Source: Holzapfeliella saturejae
Lineage (GTDB): Bacteria > Bacillota > Bacilli > Lactobacillales > Lactobacillaceae
Length of the DNA: 64,000 nt
Assembly (NCBI RefSeq): GCF_037546065.1
Contig: NZ_JAWMWG010000001.1
Span: 1,054,001 to 1,118,000 of the forward strand
Direction of reading: 5' to 3'
The notes below the pieces were generated by a model. It worked only from the letters and a program-made list of their open reading frames with translations, ran no database searches and was not told the DNA's origin. Shown in pieces: positions 17,822 to 27,400 of this stretch (within the stretch, counting starts at the first letter, position 1; every line of letters starts with the position of its first letter). Made by a program: the position numbers and the translations under genes.

Positions 17822-18154
17822 ATGAAAAACTTTTTACTAGGTAGCCTTCTTGGGGCAGCAGCTGGTGTACTACTAGCTAATACACAAAATAAAAACACAG
17901 GTAACACATTTGGCAAAGACTTTTCAAACGGTATTAAAGCTACTGGTAAAGACTTAGAAGACATTAATCTTGAACGCGAAAAAATCAAAGAAAATCTTAA
18001 TTACCTTCAAACTGAGGGTATGAAAACAATCGAAAAATTCGGAGATGACGTCAATCAAGAAATTGAAGAATTCAATTACTATGCCGAACCCCACATCGCC
18101 AGACTGCAGCAAAAAGTTCGAGACCTTGAGTCTAAACTAGAAAATGATAAATAA
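17822..18154 (+). CDS. Small YtxH-like membrane-anchored protein
   Basis: A 110-residue protein with a single N-terminal hydrophobic helix carrying GxxxG-type spacing (LLGSLLGAAAGVLLANT, residues 4-20) and a long charged, probably coiled-coil remainder (LERE, LQQKVRDLESKLEND). This is the architecture of YtxH-type proteins. It starts 21 bp after hit with AAAGGAG upstream, so it is likely co-transcribed. Its function is unknown; the position between hit and prsA is common in lactic bacteria. Confidence 0.75.
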   Translation: MKNFLLGSLLGAAAGVLLANTQNKNTGNTFGKDFSNGIKATGKDLEDINLEREKIKENLNYLQTEGMKTIEKFGDDVNQEIEEFNYYAEPHIARLQQKVRDLESKLENDK

Positions 18155-18267
18155 TCAAACTTTTTTTGACGGATTTATGAATTTTTTTAAATTTGATATC
18201 ATGTCAGTATAAATTATGCTATATTCTAACTGGCGCAACAAATTAAGTAAGGATGTGTAACGATATA

Positions 18268-19266
18268 ATGAAAAGTTATATGAAAAAAATTGTAGCGGGA
18301 GCAGGAGTTGCAGCAATGTCACTAACACTTGTGGCTTGTTCTTCATCTTCTGACAAAACCGTAGCCAACTATTCAGGTGGTAAAATCACACAAGATGACT
18401 TTTACAACCAACTAAAAACTAGCCAAAGTGGTAAATCAACTTTAGCTAACATGATTATCCAAGGTGCTCTAGAAAACCAATACGGTTCTAAAGTATCTGA
18501 ACAAAACGTTAACGATGAATATTCAAAATATGGTAGCCAATACGGCTCAAACTTCTCATTAATTTTACAATCTAATGGTTATACAGAAGCAACATTCAAA
18601 AAAAGTTTAAGAACTAACTTATTAATTGAAGCTGCTATGAAAGACCTAAAACAAATTTCATCTGAAGATGAACAAAAAGCTTGGGAAAGCTACCAACCAA
18701 AAGTGACTGTACAACACATTTTAGTAAGTGATGAAAATACTGCTAAACAAATTATTACTGACTTAAATAGCGGTAAAAACTTTGATGAATTAGCAAAACA
18801 ATATTCAACAGATACAGCAACTAAAGAAAATGGTGGTAAACTACCTGAGTTTGATAATACTGACACTTCTTTAGATGCAACATTTAAAGAAGCTGCATTC
18901 AAACTACAAACTAACCAATATACAACTGAACCTGTTAAAACAAAATTTGGTTACCACATTATCAAGATGGCTAATAACCCTGGTAAAGGTGAACTAAAAG
19001 ATCATAAACAAGATATCGACAATCAAGTTTATGAATCATGGATGAAAGATACTTCAGTTATGCAAAGTGTTATTTCAACTGTTCTAACCAAAGCTAACCC
19101 AAGTATCAAAGACAAAGACTTAAGTGATGCTCTAGCTGCTTACATTCAATCAGCAAGTTCATCTACAGATCTTTCAAGTTCTGCAAGCGAAGGCTCACAA
19201 AGCCAAGCTACTGAATCTAGTTCATCAGAACAACCACAAAGTAGTCAAGAATCTTCACAATCTTAA
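18268..19266 (+). CDS. prsA: Foldase lipoprotein PrsA (peptidyl-prolyl isomerase)
   Basis: An extracytoplasmic lipoprotein foldase that helps secreted proteins fold at the membrane-wall interface. The signal peptide ends in a lipobox, LVAC, with lipid-modified Cys at residue 24. A parvulin-type PPIC domain spans about 135-225 (QHILVSDENTAKQII, GYHIIKM). The last 38 or so residues are a Ser/Gln-rich low-complexity tail. I use the ATG at 18268 because the ATG at 18253 overlaps the AAGGATG ribosome-binding region. 332 residues, ending in a strong terminator. Confidence 0.95.
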   Translation: MKSYMKKIVAGAGVAAMSLTLVACSSSSDKTVANYSGGKITQDDFYNQLKTSQSGKSTLANMIIQGALENQYGSKVSEQNVNDEYSKYGSQYGSNFSLILQSNGYTEATFKKSLRTNLLIEAAMKDLKQISSEDEQKAWESYQPKVTVQHILVSDENTAKQIITDLNSGKNFDELAKQYSTDTATKENGGKLPEFDNTDTSLDATFKEAAFKLQTNQYTTEPVKTKFGYHIIKMANNPGKGELKDHKQDIDNQVYESWMKDTSVMQSVISTVLTKANPSIKDKDLSDALAAYIQSASSSTDLSSSASEGSQSQATESSSSEQPQSSQESSQS

Positions 19267-19276
19267 TTAGATTAAT

Positions 19277-19308
19277 AAAAAAAACTCCGAAAAATTCGGA
19301 GTTTTTTT
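19277..19308. terminator. Bidirectional terminator between prsA and yhaM
   Basis: The stem ACTCCGAA/TTCGGAGT (within 19283-19302) has A-runs on the left and T-runs on the right, so it can terminate both converging genes. Confidence 0.9.
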
Positions 19309-20260
19309 ATTTGCGATAATAGGGTTTATATAATTTTCTATTCTCTAAGGCAAAAATTCGACCCGTAAATTCGCCTGGACTAATTTGTTTTACAGATTCA
19401 GTCATCATATTCATTGAAGCATCAAATTCATCAATACGATGCAATACTTCCGCTTCAAGTATTTGTGGCCTAACTGGTGAGCCATATTCTTTAAGACCGT
19501 GATGTGACAACACTAAATGTCTGAGTAATAAAAATGACTCTGCTTCTTCATCAATTTCAAGGTTTTGAGCCGCTTTAACGATTTCTTCATCAATCAAAGC
19601 AATATGGCCAATCAAATTACCTTCTAACGTATAATCCGTTGACACAGGTCCTGATAATTCAATTGTTTTGGCTAAGTCATGTAAAATAATACCTGAATAA
19701 AGTAATTCTTTATTGATATCTTCATAAATACTCAACACATGATGCGCCAAATCAAGCATCGATACTGTATGAAAAGCTAACCCACCTGCAAACGCATGGT
19801 GATTGGTTTTAGCAGCAGGATAATCAAAGAATGCTGCATGGTATTTATCTACCAGATAATTGACAACAGCACTCCAAACAGGATGTGTAATTTCTTTTTG
19901 ATAGTAGGTCATCTTATCTAACAAACTGTCAGAGGAAACAGGCGCTTGTTTAACGAATTGAGAAACCTCATACCCCTCTTCTTTCATCACAGGTCTTAAG
20001 CTGTAAATTCTAATTTGCGGGTTGTTTTGATAAGTTTCACGTCGACCATTAACTTCGACAATTTCACCCGCTTGATACATATTGACATCTTCATTTGAAG
20101 CATCCCAATACTTCCCGCTAATTTCACCAGAACTATCTTCAAATACAATCGCTAAAAATTGTTTACCATTTTTTGCAACGCGAACGTCGACTTGCTTCAG
20201 TAAAACAATTGTATCCATTTCTTCGCCATTTTGATATTCTAATAATTTTTTTGTAAACAA
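19307..20260 (-). CDS. yhaM: 3'-5' exoribonuclease YhaM
   Basis: An OB-fold plus HD-domain nuclease acting on RNA (and ssDNA) 3' ends. The OB domain covers about 15-105 and the HD domain about 150-285, with HHAFAGGLAFHT and the metal-binding HD pair in ILHDLAKT. Length is 317. The start is TTG (20260), supported by a GGAG site nine bases upstream and by alignment of the N-terminus (LEYQNGEEMD) with Bacillus YhaM. It is the last gene of the yheA-yhaO-yhaN-yhaM block. Confidence 0.93.
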   Translation of the reverse strand: MFTKKLLEYQNGEEMDTIVLLKQVDVRVAKNGKQFLAIVFEDSSGEISGKYWDASNEDVNMYQAGEIVEVNGRRETYQNNPQIRIYSLRPVMKEEGYEVSQFVKQAPVSSDSLLDKMTYYQKEITHPVWSAVVNYLVDKYHAAFFDYPAAKTNHHAFAGGLAFHTVSMLDLAHHVLSIYEDINKELLYSGIILHDLAKTIELSGPVSTDYTLEGNLIGHIALIDEEIVKAAQNLEIDEEAESFLLLRHLVLSHHGLKEYGSPVRPQILEAEVLHRIDEFDASMNMMTESVKQISPGEFTGRIFALENRKLYKPYYRK

Positions 20261-20274
20261 CCGCTTCTTCTCCT

Positions 20275-22716
20275 TTAATTTAGTTCAATAATTGTTCGGC
20301 TCTTAAATAATGATTTAATTTTTTGTCTTGCTGTAAAAATAAAGACCTGATTATATTTTGCAATTTCATCTAATAATTGTTGAATCATTTTCGTTCTTTG
20401 ATCATCAAAATTAACAAAAGCATCATCAATTACAATCGGCAAGCTTATCATATCACTAATTTGTTCAATAAATGCAAATTTTAGTGAAAAATACAATTGT
20501 TCTGCTGTTCCCCGAGATAAGTCACTGACCGCATATTTTTGATTATCTTTTGTCACGACTTGAATACTACTTTTAGTAAATTTAATTTGGTGATAGCGAC
20601 CCATTGTTAGTATTTCAAAATACTTTTGACTGCGCTCAATCATATTAGGAAAGCGATTGGCACTAGCAATATCAAGCATTTTCATAATCACTTCTGATGT
20701 CAATTCTTGCGTCAACCAGTCAGCTATTAACTGGTCTATTACTTCTTTTTGTAAAGCTATTTGTTGTTTTAAGTCAAAAATACCTTGATCATTAGTCAAT
20801 AAATCTTGTTTAGCAGTTAAAGTCGCAATGGCTTTTTGAACTGTAATCTGCTGTTGCTTTAGCTCTTCATAATGTTGTTCTTTTGAGTCGAATTCTTGAT
20901 CTTGACTATACTTATTTTCTTTATATTGTTGAACATCTTCCCACAATGAGCCTATTTCTTTTTTGATAGCATTCAATCGCACATTATCTTCTTGCGCTTG
21001 AATATGAGTCTGATACGCTTTTTCAAAATCTTCAACCGTCTCAAATTGATTTTGTACTAGGATTTGATTGAGTTCAGATTGCACGGTTTGTTTTTGATTT
21101 TGAAGTAGTTCTAAGTTATTTAACTTCATCTCTCTTGCATTTTCTTGTTGTTTGAACTCAGCCTGTTGTTGTTGCAATTGAATTACTTTACCTCTAAGTA
21201 AATCAAATTGAGCAATATTTTCTTCTAGTCCTAGTTTCGTCATAAAGGCTGTTACGTATTGACTCTGCTCTAACATAGCTTGTTTATCTTGTTCAATTTG
21301 AGCTGTTAGTCGTTTAAAATAAGTGCGTTTTTCAAAGGCTTCATTTAACCCATTGATTGTTGAAGAATCACTAAATTGATAACTCTTTAAATAATCACTG
21401 AATACTTTGTTTTCAGCTTCTTCTCGACGTTTTTGAGCACCACGACCATTAGTTTTAAAGTGAATAACAATAAAAATTGTCGCCATAATAGCTAAAATCA
21501 AGGTAATGACAGGATTAATAAATCCCCCTACAACTGCAGCAAAATAACCCACAATCCCAATCATCAAATTGGTTTGACTATTCTGCTGACTATTAGGTTG
21601 AGATTTAAAATCATCTAATTGTTGCTGTGATTGCTGTGCTTGTTCATCTGTCAGTTGCGCAATTGATTGGATTTGCGGTGTGTAATCAAGCATTGACGTT
21701 AAGTCATTTTCTTTTTGATTCAGTGACCCCTCTACTCGTTTGTATTCTTGGTAACTGTACTGAACTTCTGGCCATTGATTAAGTGTCTCTTGCAGTTGAT
21801 TATCATCAGTTAACTGAGTAGCTTCTAAATCTTGCTTAGCCTGCTTAACTTGGGTATTTAATTGCGTTAGCGTTAACTTTAATTCCTGTACTTTTTGATA
21901 GTCCGAATTTTTAAAGCTTTTTTGACTAATATCGAGACGTTGCTCTAATTTTTGATAATCTTCAAGCAGCGAAAACTTCTCTTTAATCTGTTTTTGCTGA
22001 GATAGATAATTAACCAATTGATTGGATTGTTGCTGCAAGTCATTTAGTCTAGCTTGATTTTCTTCTAGTTGAGCTTGATAAGACTGATAAGTTTTGAATT
22101 CTTCACGTTTGTCTTGCAATGTCTGGGTTAATTCTTGGTATTTAGCAATTTCTTGATTAAGTGGCTGCTTGCGACCTCTTGGTCGATAAATATCTGCTGC
22201 ATTTTTAGCTTTATCCCGGCTTAATTGCAACCACTGTTTACTATTGGTTACACCCAAATAGTAAATTTGTTGCATCAATTCTTCTTCGCTAACGCCATAA
22301 ATATTTTGCAGAGTGTCTTGGTTAAAAATAAAGTTTTGTTGATAAAATAACTCATTAATATCCTTAACCTGGCTAAAGAACACACTAGCAGGGACTTCTT
22401 GCTCATCTTTGAAAACAGAAAAATCACCTTCTGTTTTCTTGTTGAGGTACCGTTTTAACGTATATCGACTACCATCATCTGAAAAGATAATTTCACCGCC
22501 AAAAATACTAGGCATTGGTGAAGGATGATATTGCTTTTTCTTAGTCGTTTTATTAGGAAATCCAAACATAATCTGGATAATAAAAGCTACTAGCGTACTT
22601 TTACCAGCTTCATTTTCGCCATAAAAAACAACTTGATTACTTGTGAAATCAAACACTTTATCTGAAAACTTACCAAAATTCTTAATTTTAATTTGCTTAA
22701 TCTTCACGTTCTTCAC
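20275..22716 (-). CDS. yhaN: SbcC/SMC-like ATPase YhaN with an internal membrane hairpin
   Basis: A Rad50/SbcC-like protein of 813 residues (Bacillus YhaN is longer). The N-terminal ABC half has Walker A GENEAGKST (near 33-41). Two coiled-coil arms rich in Gln, Glu and Lys flank a hydrophobic hairpin (about 383-421, encoded near 21454-21570). The C-terminal half has the signature SDLSRGTAEQLYFS and Walker B PIVIDDAFVNFDD. The hydrophobic hairpin stands where Rad50 proteins have a zinc hook, suggesting membrane attachment. It overlaps yhaO, its metallophosphatase partner, by 20 bp. A DNA end-processing role is inferred from the pairing. Confidence 0.88.
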   Translation of the reverse strand: MKNVKIKQIKIKNFGKFSDKVFDFTSNQVVFYGENEAGKSTLVAFIIQIMFGFPNKTTKKKQYHPSPMPSIFGGEIIFSDDGSRYTLKRYLNKKTEGDFSVFKDEQEVPASVFFSQVKDINELFYQQNFIFNQDTLQNIYGVSEEELMQQIYYLGVTNSKQWLQLSRDKAKNAADIYRPRGRKQPLNQEIAKYQELTQTLQDKREEFKTYQSYQAQLEENQARLNDLQQQSNQLVNYLSQQKQIKEKFSLLEDYQKLEQRLDISQKSFKNSDYQKVQELKLTLTQLNTQVKQAKQDLEATQLTDDNQLQETLNQWPEVQYSYQEYKRVEGSLNQKENDLTSMLDYTPQIQSIAQLTDEQAQQSQQQLDDFKSQPNSQQNSQTNLMIGIVGYFAAVVGGFINPVITLILAIMATIFIVIHFKTNGRGAQKRREEAENKVFSDYLKSYQFSDSSTINGLNEAFEKRTYFKRLTAQIEQDKQAMLEQSQYVTAFMTKLGLEENIAQFDLLRGKVIQLQQQQAEFKQQENAREMKLNNLELLQNQKQTVQSELNQILVQNQFETVEDFEKAYQTHIQAQEDNVRLNAIKKEIGSLWEDVQQYKENKYSQDQEFDSKEQHYEELKQQQITVQKAIATLTAKQDLLTNDQGIFDLKQQIALQKEVIDQLIADWLTQELTSEVIMKMLDIASANRFPNMIERSQKYFEILTMGRYHQIKFTKSSIQVVTKDNQKYAVSDLSRGTAEQLYFSLKFAFIEQISDMISLPIVIDDAFVNFDDQRTKMIQQLLDEIAKYNQVFIFTARQKIKSLFKSRTIIELN

Positions 22717-23917
22717 CCCTTGTTACAGCTTCATTTAATTCAAGCTGTACCAGCTGTCGCAATTGGTCTACTAAATCATCTGGCTGATTTAATAATTGTT
22801 CAACTGGTAAATATTTTTTCAATAATGGTCGTAACTTATCTGACACTACGCCCTGATTAACTAAGTCAGCTATTGCTTCTTCAAAATAAGTTTCATCAAG
22901 AGCGGTTAGTTGAATCTTGTGGTTCACTTCAAATTCAACATCATACAAAATGCTATCATAGTCTGTTTTTTGAGAAATTTGATCTAAGAAATTAGTTTGA
23001 TTCAATACTTCTTTAGCATTCAGTGATAATAATTGACTATTTTGAATAACTAATTTAATCATTTTCATTTGCTTAACGTCAAGCGTGCTTAATGCCTGTT
23101 CAATCTGTTTTTGTAACGATTGCAGTCCTGTTTCTTCAGTTAAACTAAGTTTTAACTGACTAAAAACAATTTGACTAGTTTCAATAAATTGTAACTCACT
23201 TGCAAACGTTTGTTCATCCACACTCACTAAATAGCACCCTTTTTGACCGGGTTCGTTAATATGACGACCTTGTAAATTACCACTGTATACAATCAAAGGA
23301 CTTTTGCGCAATACTTCTCTTTTGTGAATATGGCCCAAGGCATAGTAATTATAGTTTTGTTTTGTTAAATCAGATAGCTCAAATGGCGCATAGTGGTCTT
23401 GATTAGCGTCTGATGTTGCTGGTGAACCATGAATCATCCCAATTGTATAATGTCCAGGTAATCTTTCTGGAAAATCGTGTACGATATTTTGGGTAATGTG
23501 GTTTTGAGTATAGCTAAAGCCGACAATATCAACTGCTAATCCACTTTTTGTAACTAAACTTTTTCTTTGCATCCCCGATTTAAAAACAACAACATTATCT
23601 GAATAATCAAAAGCATAATTTTCAGCTTGGTAATAATCGTGGTTCCCAAAAGTCAAGAAAACCGTTATGTCAACTTGATTTAGACGTTCAAATTGATCCG
23701 CCACAAATTTTTGAGCATGCAAAGATGGATGAGGTCCATCAAAGGTATCTCCTACTACCAAAACAAAATCAACTTGTTCAGCAATGGCTTGATCAACAGC
23801 TGTTTCAAACGCTAAATACGTGGAATCATAGACTGATTGCCATAACTGTTTTGGCAAGTAAGATAATCCTTTAAATGGACTATCCAAATGTGCATCAGCA
23901 ATGTGTAAAAATTTCAT
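22697..23917 (-). CDS. yhaO: Metallophosphoesterase YhaO, SbcD/Mre11-like
   Basis: A calcineurin-like phosphoesterase of the DNA-repair nuclease type, 406 residues. The metal site motifs run in order: ADAHLD (near residue 6), GDTFDGPHP, GNHD (near 87) and GHIHK (near 195). I start it at MKFLHIADAHLD (23917) since a GGGGGG ribosome site lies just upstream and the residues upstream are not conserved. It overlaps yhaN by 20 bp, the usual SbcD-SbcC-type coupling. Confidence 0.92.
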   Translation of the reverse strand: MKFLHIADAHLDSPFKGLSYLPKQLWQSVYDSTYLAFETAVDQAIAEQVDFVLVVGDTFDGPHPSLHAQKFVADQFERLNQVDITVFLTFGNHDYYQAENYAFDYSDNVVVFKSGMQRKSLVTKSGLAVDIVGFSYTQNHITQNIVHDFPERLPGHYTIGMIHGSPATSDANQDHYAPFELSDLTKQNYNYYALGHIHKREVLRKSPLIVYSGNLQGRHINEPGQKGCYLVSVDEQTFASELQFIETSQIVFSQLKLSLTEETGLQSLQKQIEQALSTLDVKQMKMIKLVIQNSQLLSLNAKEVLNQTNFLDQISQKTDYDSILYDVEFEVNHKIQLTALDETYFEEAIADLVNQGVVSDKLRPLLKKYLPVEQLLNQPDDLVDQLRQLVQLELNEAVTRGEERED

Positions 23918-23940
23918 GTTTACCCCCCTTTTTCGGATAA

Positions 23941-23967
23941 AAAAAAAACGGAACGTATTATTCCGTT
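23941..23967 (-). terminator. Terminator between yheA and yhaO
   Basis: The stem AACGGAA/TTCCGTT (23947-23967) is followed on the minus strand by nine T residues. It ends 24 bp before the yhaO start, so it separates yheA or attenuates the downstream yhaO-yhaN-yhaM genes. Confidence 0.8.
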
Positions 23968-23979
23968 TTTTCAATATTT

Positions 23980-24327
23980 CTAATTATTTAAATCGTGGTA
24001 AAGTTCATCCATTGATTTTGAAACAGCACTGTTAATATCTTGGAATAATTGTTGCATGCTTTGTTCTTTACTCATTAAGTCAACGATTTCTTCTGTTTTT
24101 TCCATTTGTTGACCTAATTCGTTTGCTTTAGCCATGTCTTCTTGTGTTAATTCTTGACCTGACATTTGTTTAGCTTGTAAATCTTTTTGAATGCTGTTTA
24201 CTTCTTTAAATAATTTAAAGGCTTCTTCATTTTGTGATAATTTTTCGTATGAAGCTTGTAAATCTTTGTATTCTGAAGTTTCTTTTAGTTCTGCTGCTAA
24301 TTGATTAATTGTATCGTAAATGTTCAC
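23980..24327 (-). CDS. yheA: YlbF/YmcA (YheA) family protein
   Basis: An all-helical, acidic 115-residue protein of the YlbF/YmcA/YheA family (Com_YlbF). It has the family pattern of two long helices (LAAELKETSEYKDL, FKLFKEVNSIQKDLQ) and a Gln/Met-rich middle. It starts at GTG with an AGGAG site upstream. Relatives YlbF and YmcA assist RNase Y in Bacillus, but YheA itself has no firm function. It precedes the yhaO-yhaN-yhaM genes, a conserved neighbourhood. Confidence 0.88.
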   Translation of the reverse strand: MNIYDTINQLAAELKETSEYKDLQASYEKLSQNEEAFKLFKEVNSIQKDLQAKQMSGQELTQEDMAKANELGQQMEKTEEIVDLMSKEQSMQQLFQDINSAVSKSMDELYHDLNN

Positions 24328-24355
24328 TATTAATTCTCCTATTTTCTAATATTAA

Positions 24356-26422
24356 TTAAGGCATTACCTTATCTCTGATACCATTGTACCATTGACCTAG
24401 GGTTTGACCAACACCATCGAAAACATTTTGGACACTTTTTGTTAAATCGTCTACCCAGCTAGTTGAGTTCCCTTGAACGTTTCGTTCCGAAACAATTTGT
24501 TGCGCATTTTTTTCATTAAATGTGGTTCTATCAGTATAAGGTAAGACACTTTGCGCCATTTGTTTAAATAAGTAAGAGATTTGTGTCTCACTGGTTCCAC
24601 TTAAATAATGTGTGTCGTCTGGCCTGTCAAAACCAATCCAACTGACTAAAACGATATCAGGTGTGTACCCAATAATCCATTGGTCATTTGCTTTTGTTGT
24701 TCCATCACTCAATTTAACTTCGGTTGTTCCTGTTTTACCCGCCATATGATAACCATACGGCTTAGCTGTTTTACCTGTTCCATTATCGAATACATTCAAT
24801 AATAAACTAGTCATTTGTTCAGCTATTTCTGGCGTTATAATTTGGTGTGAAGTTAACTGGGTATTATCGATTAAAACTTTATCATCATTACCGACTACTT
24901 TTTTAACAGCATGAACTTGGTTAGGCAGTTGTCCTTCGTTTGCAAAGGCACAGTAAGCTCTTGCCATATCTAGTAAGGAAACACCTGATTGAAGGCCTCC
25001 TAAAGCAAGCGCCAGATTTTGATCAGCATTACTTAAATTAATTCCGAAATTCTTAACCGACTGAATGCCTTGATTCAATCCAATTTGATTTAATAACCAA
25101 ACCGCTGGGGCATTTTTACTTTGGGCTAATGCTTGATAAAGTGGGACTTCCCCTGCATATTGATTATCAACATTTTTGGGGGTGTAGTTATCTGACCCAT
25201 AACCCTGTAAAGTGTCTTGTAATTTTGAATCAATTTGATAGCCATTTTGTAAAGCTGGGGTATATACAGCAAGAGGCTTCATTGTTGATCCTGGTTGACG
25301 CTGCATCTGAATAGCACGATTAAAATCGCTTTTACCACGACTTCCTACCACACCAAGTACGGCACCCGTTTTGGGGTCCATTGCAAGACCTGCTCCCTCG
25401 ACTTTTTGATTATCAGCAGCATTATCAGGAAATAAACTATCATTTTTATAAGTTTTCTTCATATTGCTTTGAATATTATAATCTAAGTAAGTATAGATAC
25501 TTAAATTACGCGTTGCAATATCATTATAATCCCAATTATACTGTGTTTTAAGTTCTTGAAGAACGGCTTGGTTATAATCTGAGAAAGCACTTTGATAAGC
25601 CTGGTAGCGATCAGTTACACTCATGGCTTGATTTTGAAAAGTTTGCAATTGGTCAGTCGAAATAACACTATTTTTTTGCATTAATAAAAGCACTAAATTT
25701 CGCCGACTAACGGCATTTTCTTTTGAGTCAATCGGATTATAATAGTTTGGTCCCTTCAGCATACCTGCGATAGTTGCCGCTTCAGGAACAGTTAAGTTAC
25801 TAGCATTTTTTCCAAAATATTTTAAAGATGCATCTTGAACACCATAAACACCATTACCAAAATAAGCAGTGTTCAAGTACATTTCTAAAATTTGATCTTT
25901 AGAATAATCTTTTTCTAACTGAACCGCATAGAAGAACTCTTTAATTTTGCGCCAAAAAGTTTGATCTTGCGTTAAAAAGCTATTTTTTGCAAGTTGCTGG
26001 GTAATCGTTGACCCACCTTGTGTCACCATTCCTTTAGTAACCAAGCTTAACCCAGCTCTTGCCATAGAAGTTAGGCTAAACCCACTATGGTTATAAAAAT
26101 TTTTGTCTTCCGTTGAGAGTACGGCATCTTTTAAATAAGGCGAAATTTTGTCTATCTTGGTATAATCCCCCCGATTATATGAGATTTCACCAATTTTATT
26201 GTTGCCTTGATCATAGATTGTCGTCACTAACCTCAGTGAATCTCCTAGTTGACTAACTGGTGTCAATTTAACTAATGCTGTACAATAAAAAGAAATCATC
26301 AAAGTAAGCGTTAATCCAGCTAGAATTAACCATCTTACAAATTGAAAACGATGATTCGCTTTTTTCAAACGACTCAGACCCACTTTGAATAGGTCTAATA
26401 GTCTGATGGCATAACTTTCCAT
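24356..26422 (-). CDS. Class A penicillin-binding protein (transglycosylase/transpeptidase)
   Basis: A bifunctional peptidoglycan synthase of 688 residues anchored by one N-terminal helix (about 29-50). The glycosyltransferase (GT51) domain has EDKNFYNHSGFS and GGSTITQQLAKN; the transpeptidase domain has SxxK (GSTMKP), SxN (SKNAP) and KTG (GKTGTTE). It looks closest to the PBP1A/PBP2A type, but the exact paralogue cannot be named from sequence reading alone. It has an AGGAGG site and is divergent from the RluA-type gene. Confidence 0.93.
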   Translation of the reverse strand: MESYAIRLLDLFKVGLSRLKKANHRFQFVRWLILAGLTLTLMISFYCTALVKLTPVSQLGDSLRLVTTIYDQGNNKIGEISYNRGDYTKIDKISPYLKDAVLSTEDKNFYNHSGFSLTSMARAGLSLVTKGMVTQGGSTITQQLAKNSFLTQDQTFWRKIKEFFYAVQLEKDYSKDQILEMYLNTAYFGNGVYGVQDASLKYFGKNASNLTVPEAATIAGMLKGPNYYNPIDSKENAVSRRNLVLLLMQKNSVISTDQLQTFQNQAMSVTDRYQAYQSAFSDYNQAVLQELKTQYNWDYNDIATRNLSIYTYLDYNIQSNMKKTYKNDSLFPDNAADNQKVEGAGLAMDPKTGAVLGVVGSRGKSDFNRAIQMQRQPGSTMKPLAVYTPALQNGYQIDSKLQDTLQGYGSDNYTPKNVDNQYAGEVPLYQALAQSKNAPAVWLLNQIGLNQGIQSVKNFGINLSNADQNLALALGGLQSGVSLLDMARAYCAFANEGQLPNQVHAVKKVVGNDDKVLIDNTQLTSHQIITPEIAEQMTSLLLNVFDNGTGKTAKPYGYHMAGKTGTTEVKLSDGTTKANDQWIIGYTPDIVLVSWIGFDRPDDTHYLSGTSETQISYLFKQMAQSVLPYTDRTTFNEKNAQQIVSERNVQGNSTSWVDDLTKSVQNVFDGVGQTLGQWYNGIRDKVMP

Positions 26423-26484
26423 GACATCCTCCTATCTTTTCCTCGTTATTTTAGCACAAAATCACCTTAATTCTTATTTCTTTA

Positions 26485-27366
26485 ATGAAAGGTATAAAAA
26501 ATTTAAAGATGTCTTTACCAAATGAACGCACCTTAACTCTACCTCAAAACTTTACCCCCTGTACAATACGAGAACTTTTGACTCAATTGTATATCCCTAA
26601 AAAGTGGCAACATTTTTTAAGGATTGAAAAAGCTGTGACTATTAATGGCAGCTATAAACCTATCAATACCACTGTATTTGCTGGTGATACTATCAACTTG
26701 ACCTTTACGCAAGTTGACTCTACGCAAACTTATTTACCCAGCCGAAATTTGCCTGATATTGTTTATGAAGATACAGATATTATCATTATTAATAAGCCTG
26801 CCGGTCAAAAGACTCACCCTAATCGCCCCGATGAAAATAACACTGCGATGAATGATGTCGAGTACTACCTCAATCGAACAAATGAACATGTTTATATGAT
26901 TCATCGTTTAGATATGTGGACCAGTGGCCTTTTATTACTTGCAAAAAACCCTGTGGTTGTCCCTATTTTAAATCGGCAATTAGCTTTAAAAATAATGAAG
27001 CGCTTTTATTTAGCAATCGTTAGAAAGTCTAAACCTATTTTAGCCAATGGCACCATTTCAGATCCAATTGGATTAGACGAAACAGACAAACGAAAAAGAC
27101 AGGTTCGAAAAAACGGCTTGCTTTCTGTCACACATTTTTCTGTTGTTAACCAAACACAAGATTTAGCTACACTCAAATTAGATTTAGAAACAGGTCGAAC
27201 ACATCAAATTCGTGTTCATCTTAGTCATCATGAGATGCCTATTATTAATGATCCACTTTATGACCCATTAGCTGATTCTTCTCAGATTATGTCTTTAAAA
27301 GCTTATGAAATTCAGTTGATTAAACCTTTTTCATTTGCAGGATTAACGGTTAATTTGAATCCATAA
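26485..27366 (+). CDS. RluA-family RNA pseudouridine synthase
   Basis: A 293-residue pseudouridine synthase. The catalytic motif is HRLDMWTSGLLLLAKN (Asp near residue 141), with KPAGQKTHP upstream and TGRTHQIRVHLSH downstream, all typical of RluA/RluD. The target RNA position cannot be assigned. No convincing ribosome binding site precedes either the ATG at 26485 or the one eight codons later, so the start is uncertain. It ends in a bidirectional terminator facing argR. Confidence 0.9.
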   Translation: MKGIKNLKMSLPNERTLTLPQNFTPCTIRELLTQLYIPKKWQHFLRIEKAVTINGSYKPINTTVFAGDTINLTFTQVDSTQTYLPSRNLPDIVYEDTDIIIINKPAGQKTHPNRPDENNTAMNDVEYYLNRTNEHVYMIHRLDMWTSGLLLLAKNPVVVPILNRQLALKIMKRFYLAIVRKSKPILANGTISDPIGLDETDKRKRQVRKNGLLSVTHFSVVNQTQDLATLKLDLETGRTHQIRVHLSHHEMPIINDPLYDPLADSSQIMSLKAYEIQLIKPFSFAGLTVNLNP

Positions 27367-27375
27367 GTCAAAATA

Positions 27376-27400
27376 AAAAGCAGCCCTTAGGGCTGCTTTT
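27376..27400. terminator. Bidirectional terminator between the RluA-type gene and argR
   Basis: The perfect stem AAAAGCAGCCC/GGGCTGCTTTT has a 3-base loop and flanking A and T runs, and lies between two converging genes. Confidence 0.92.
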
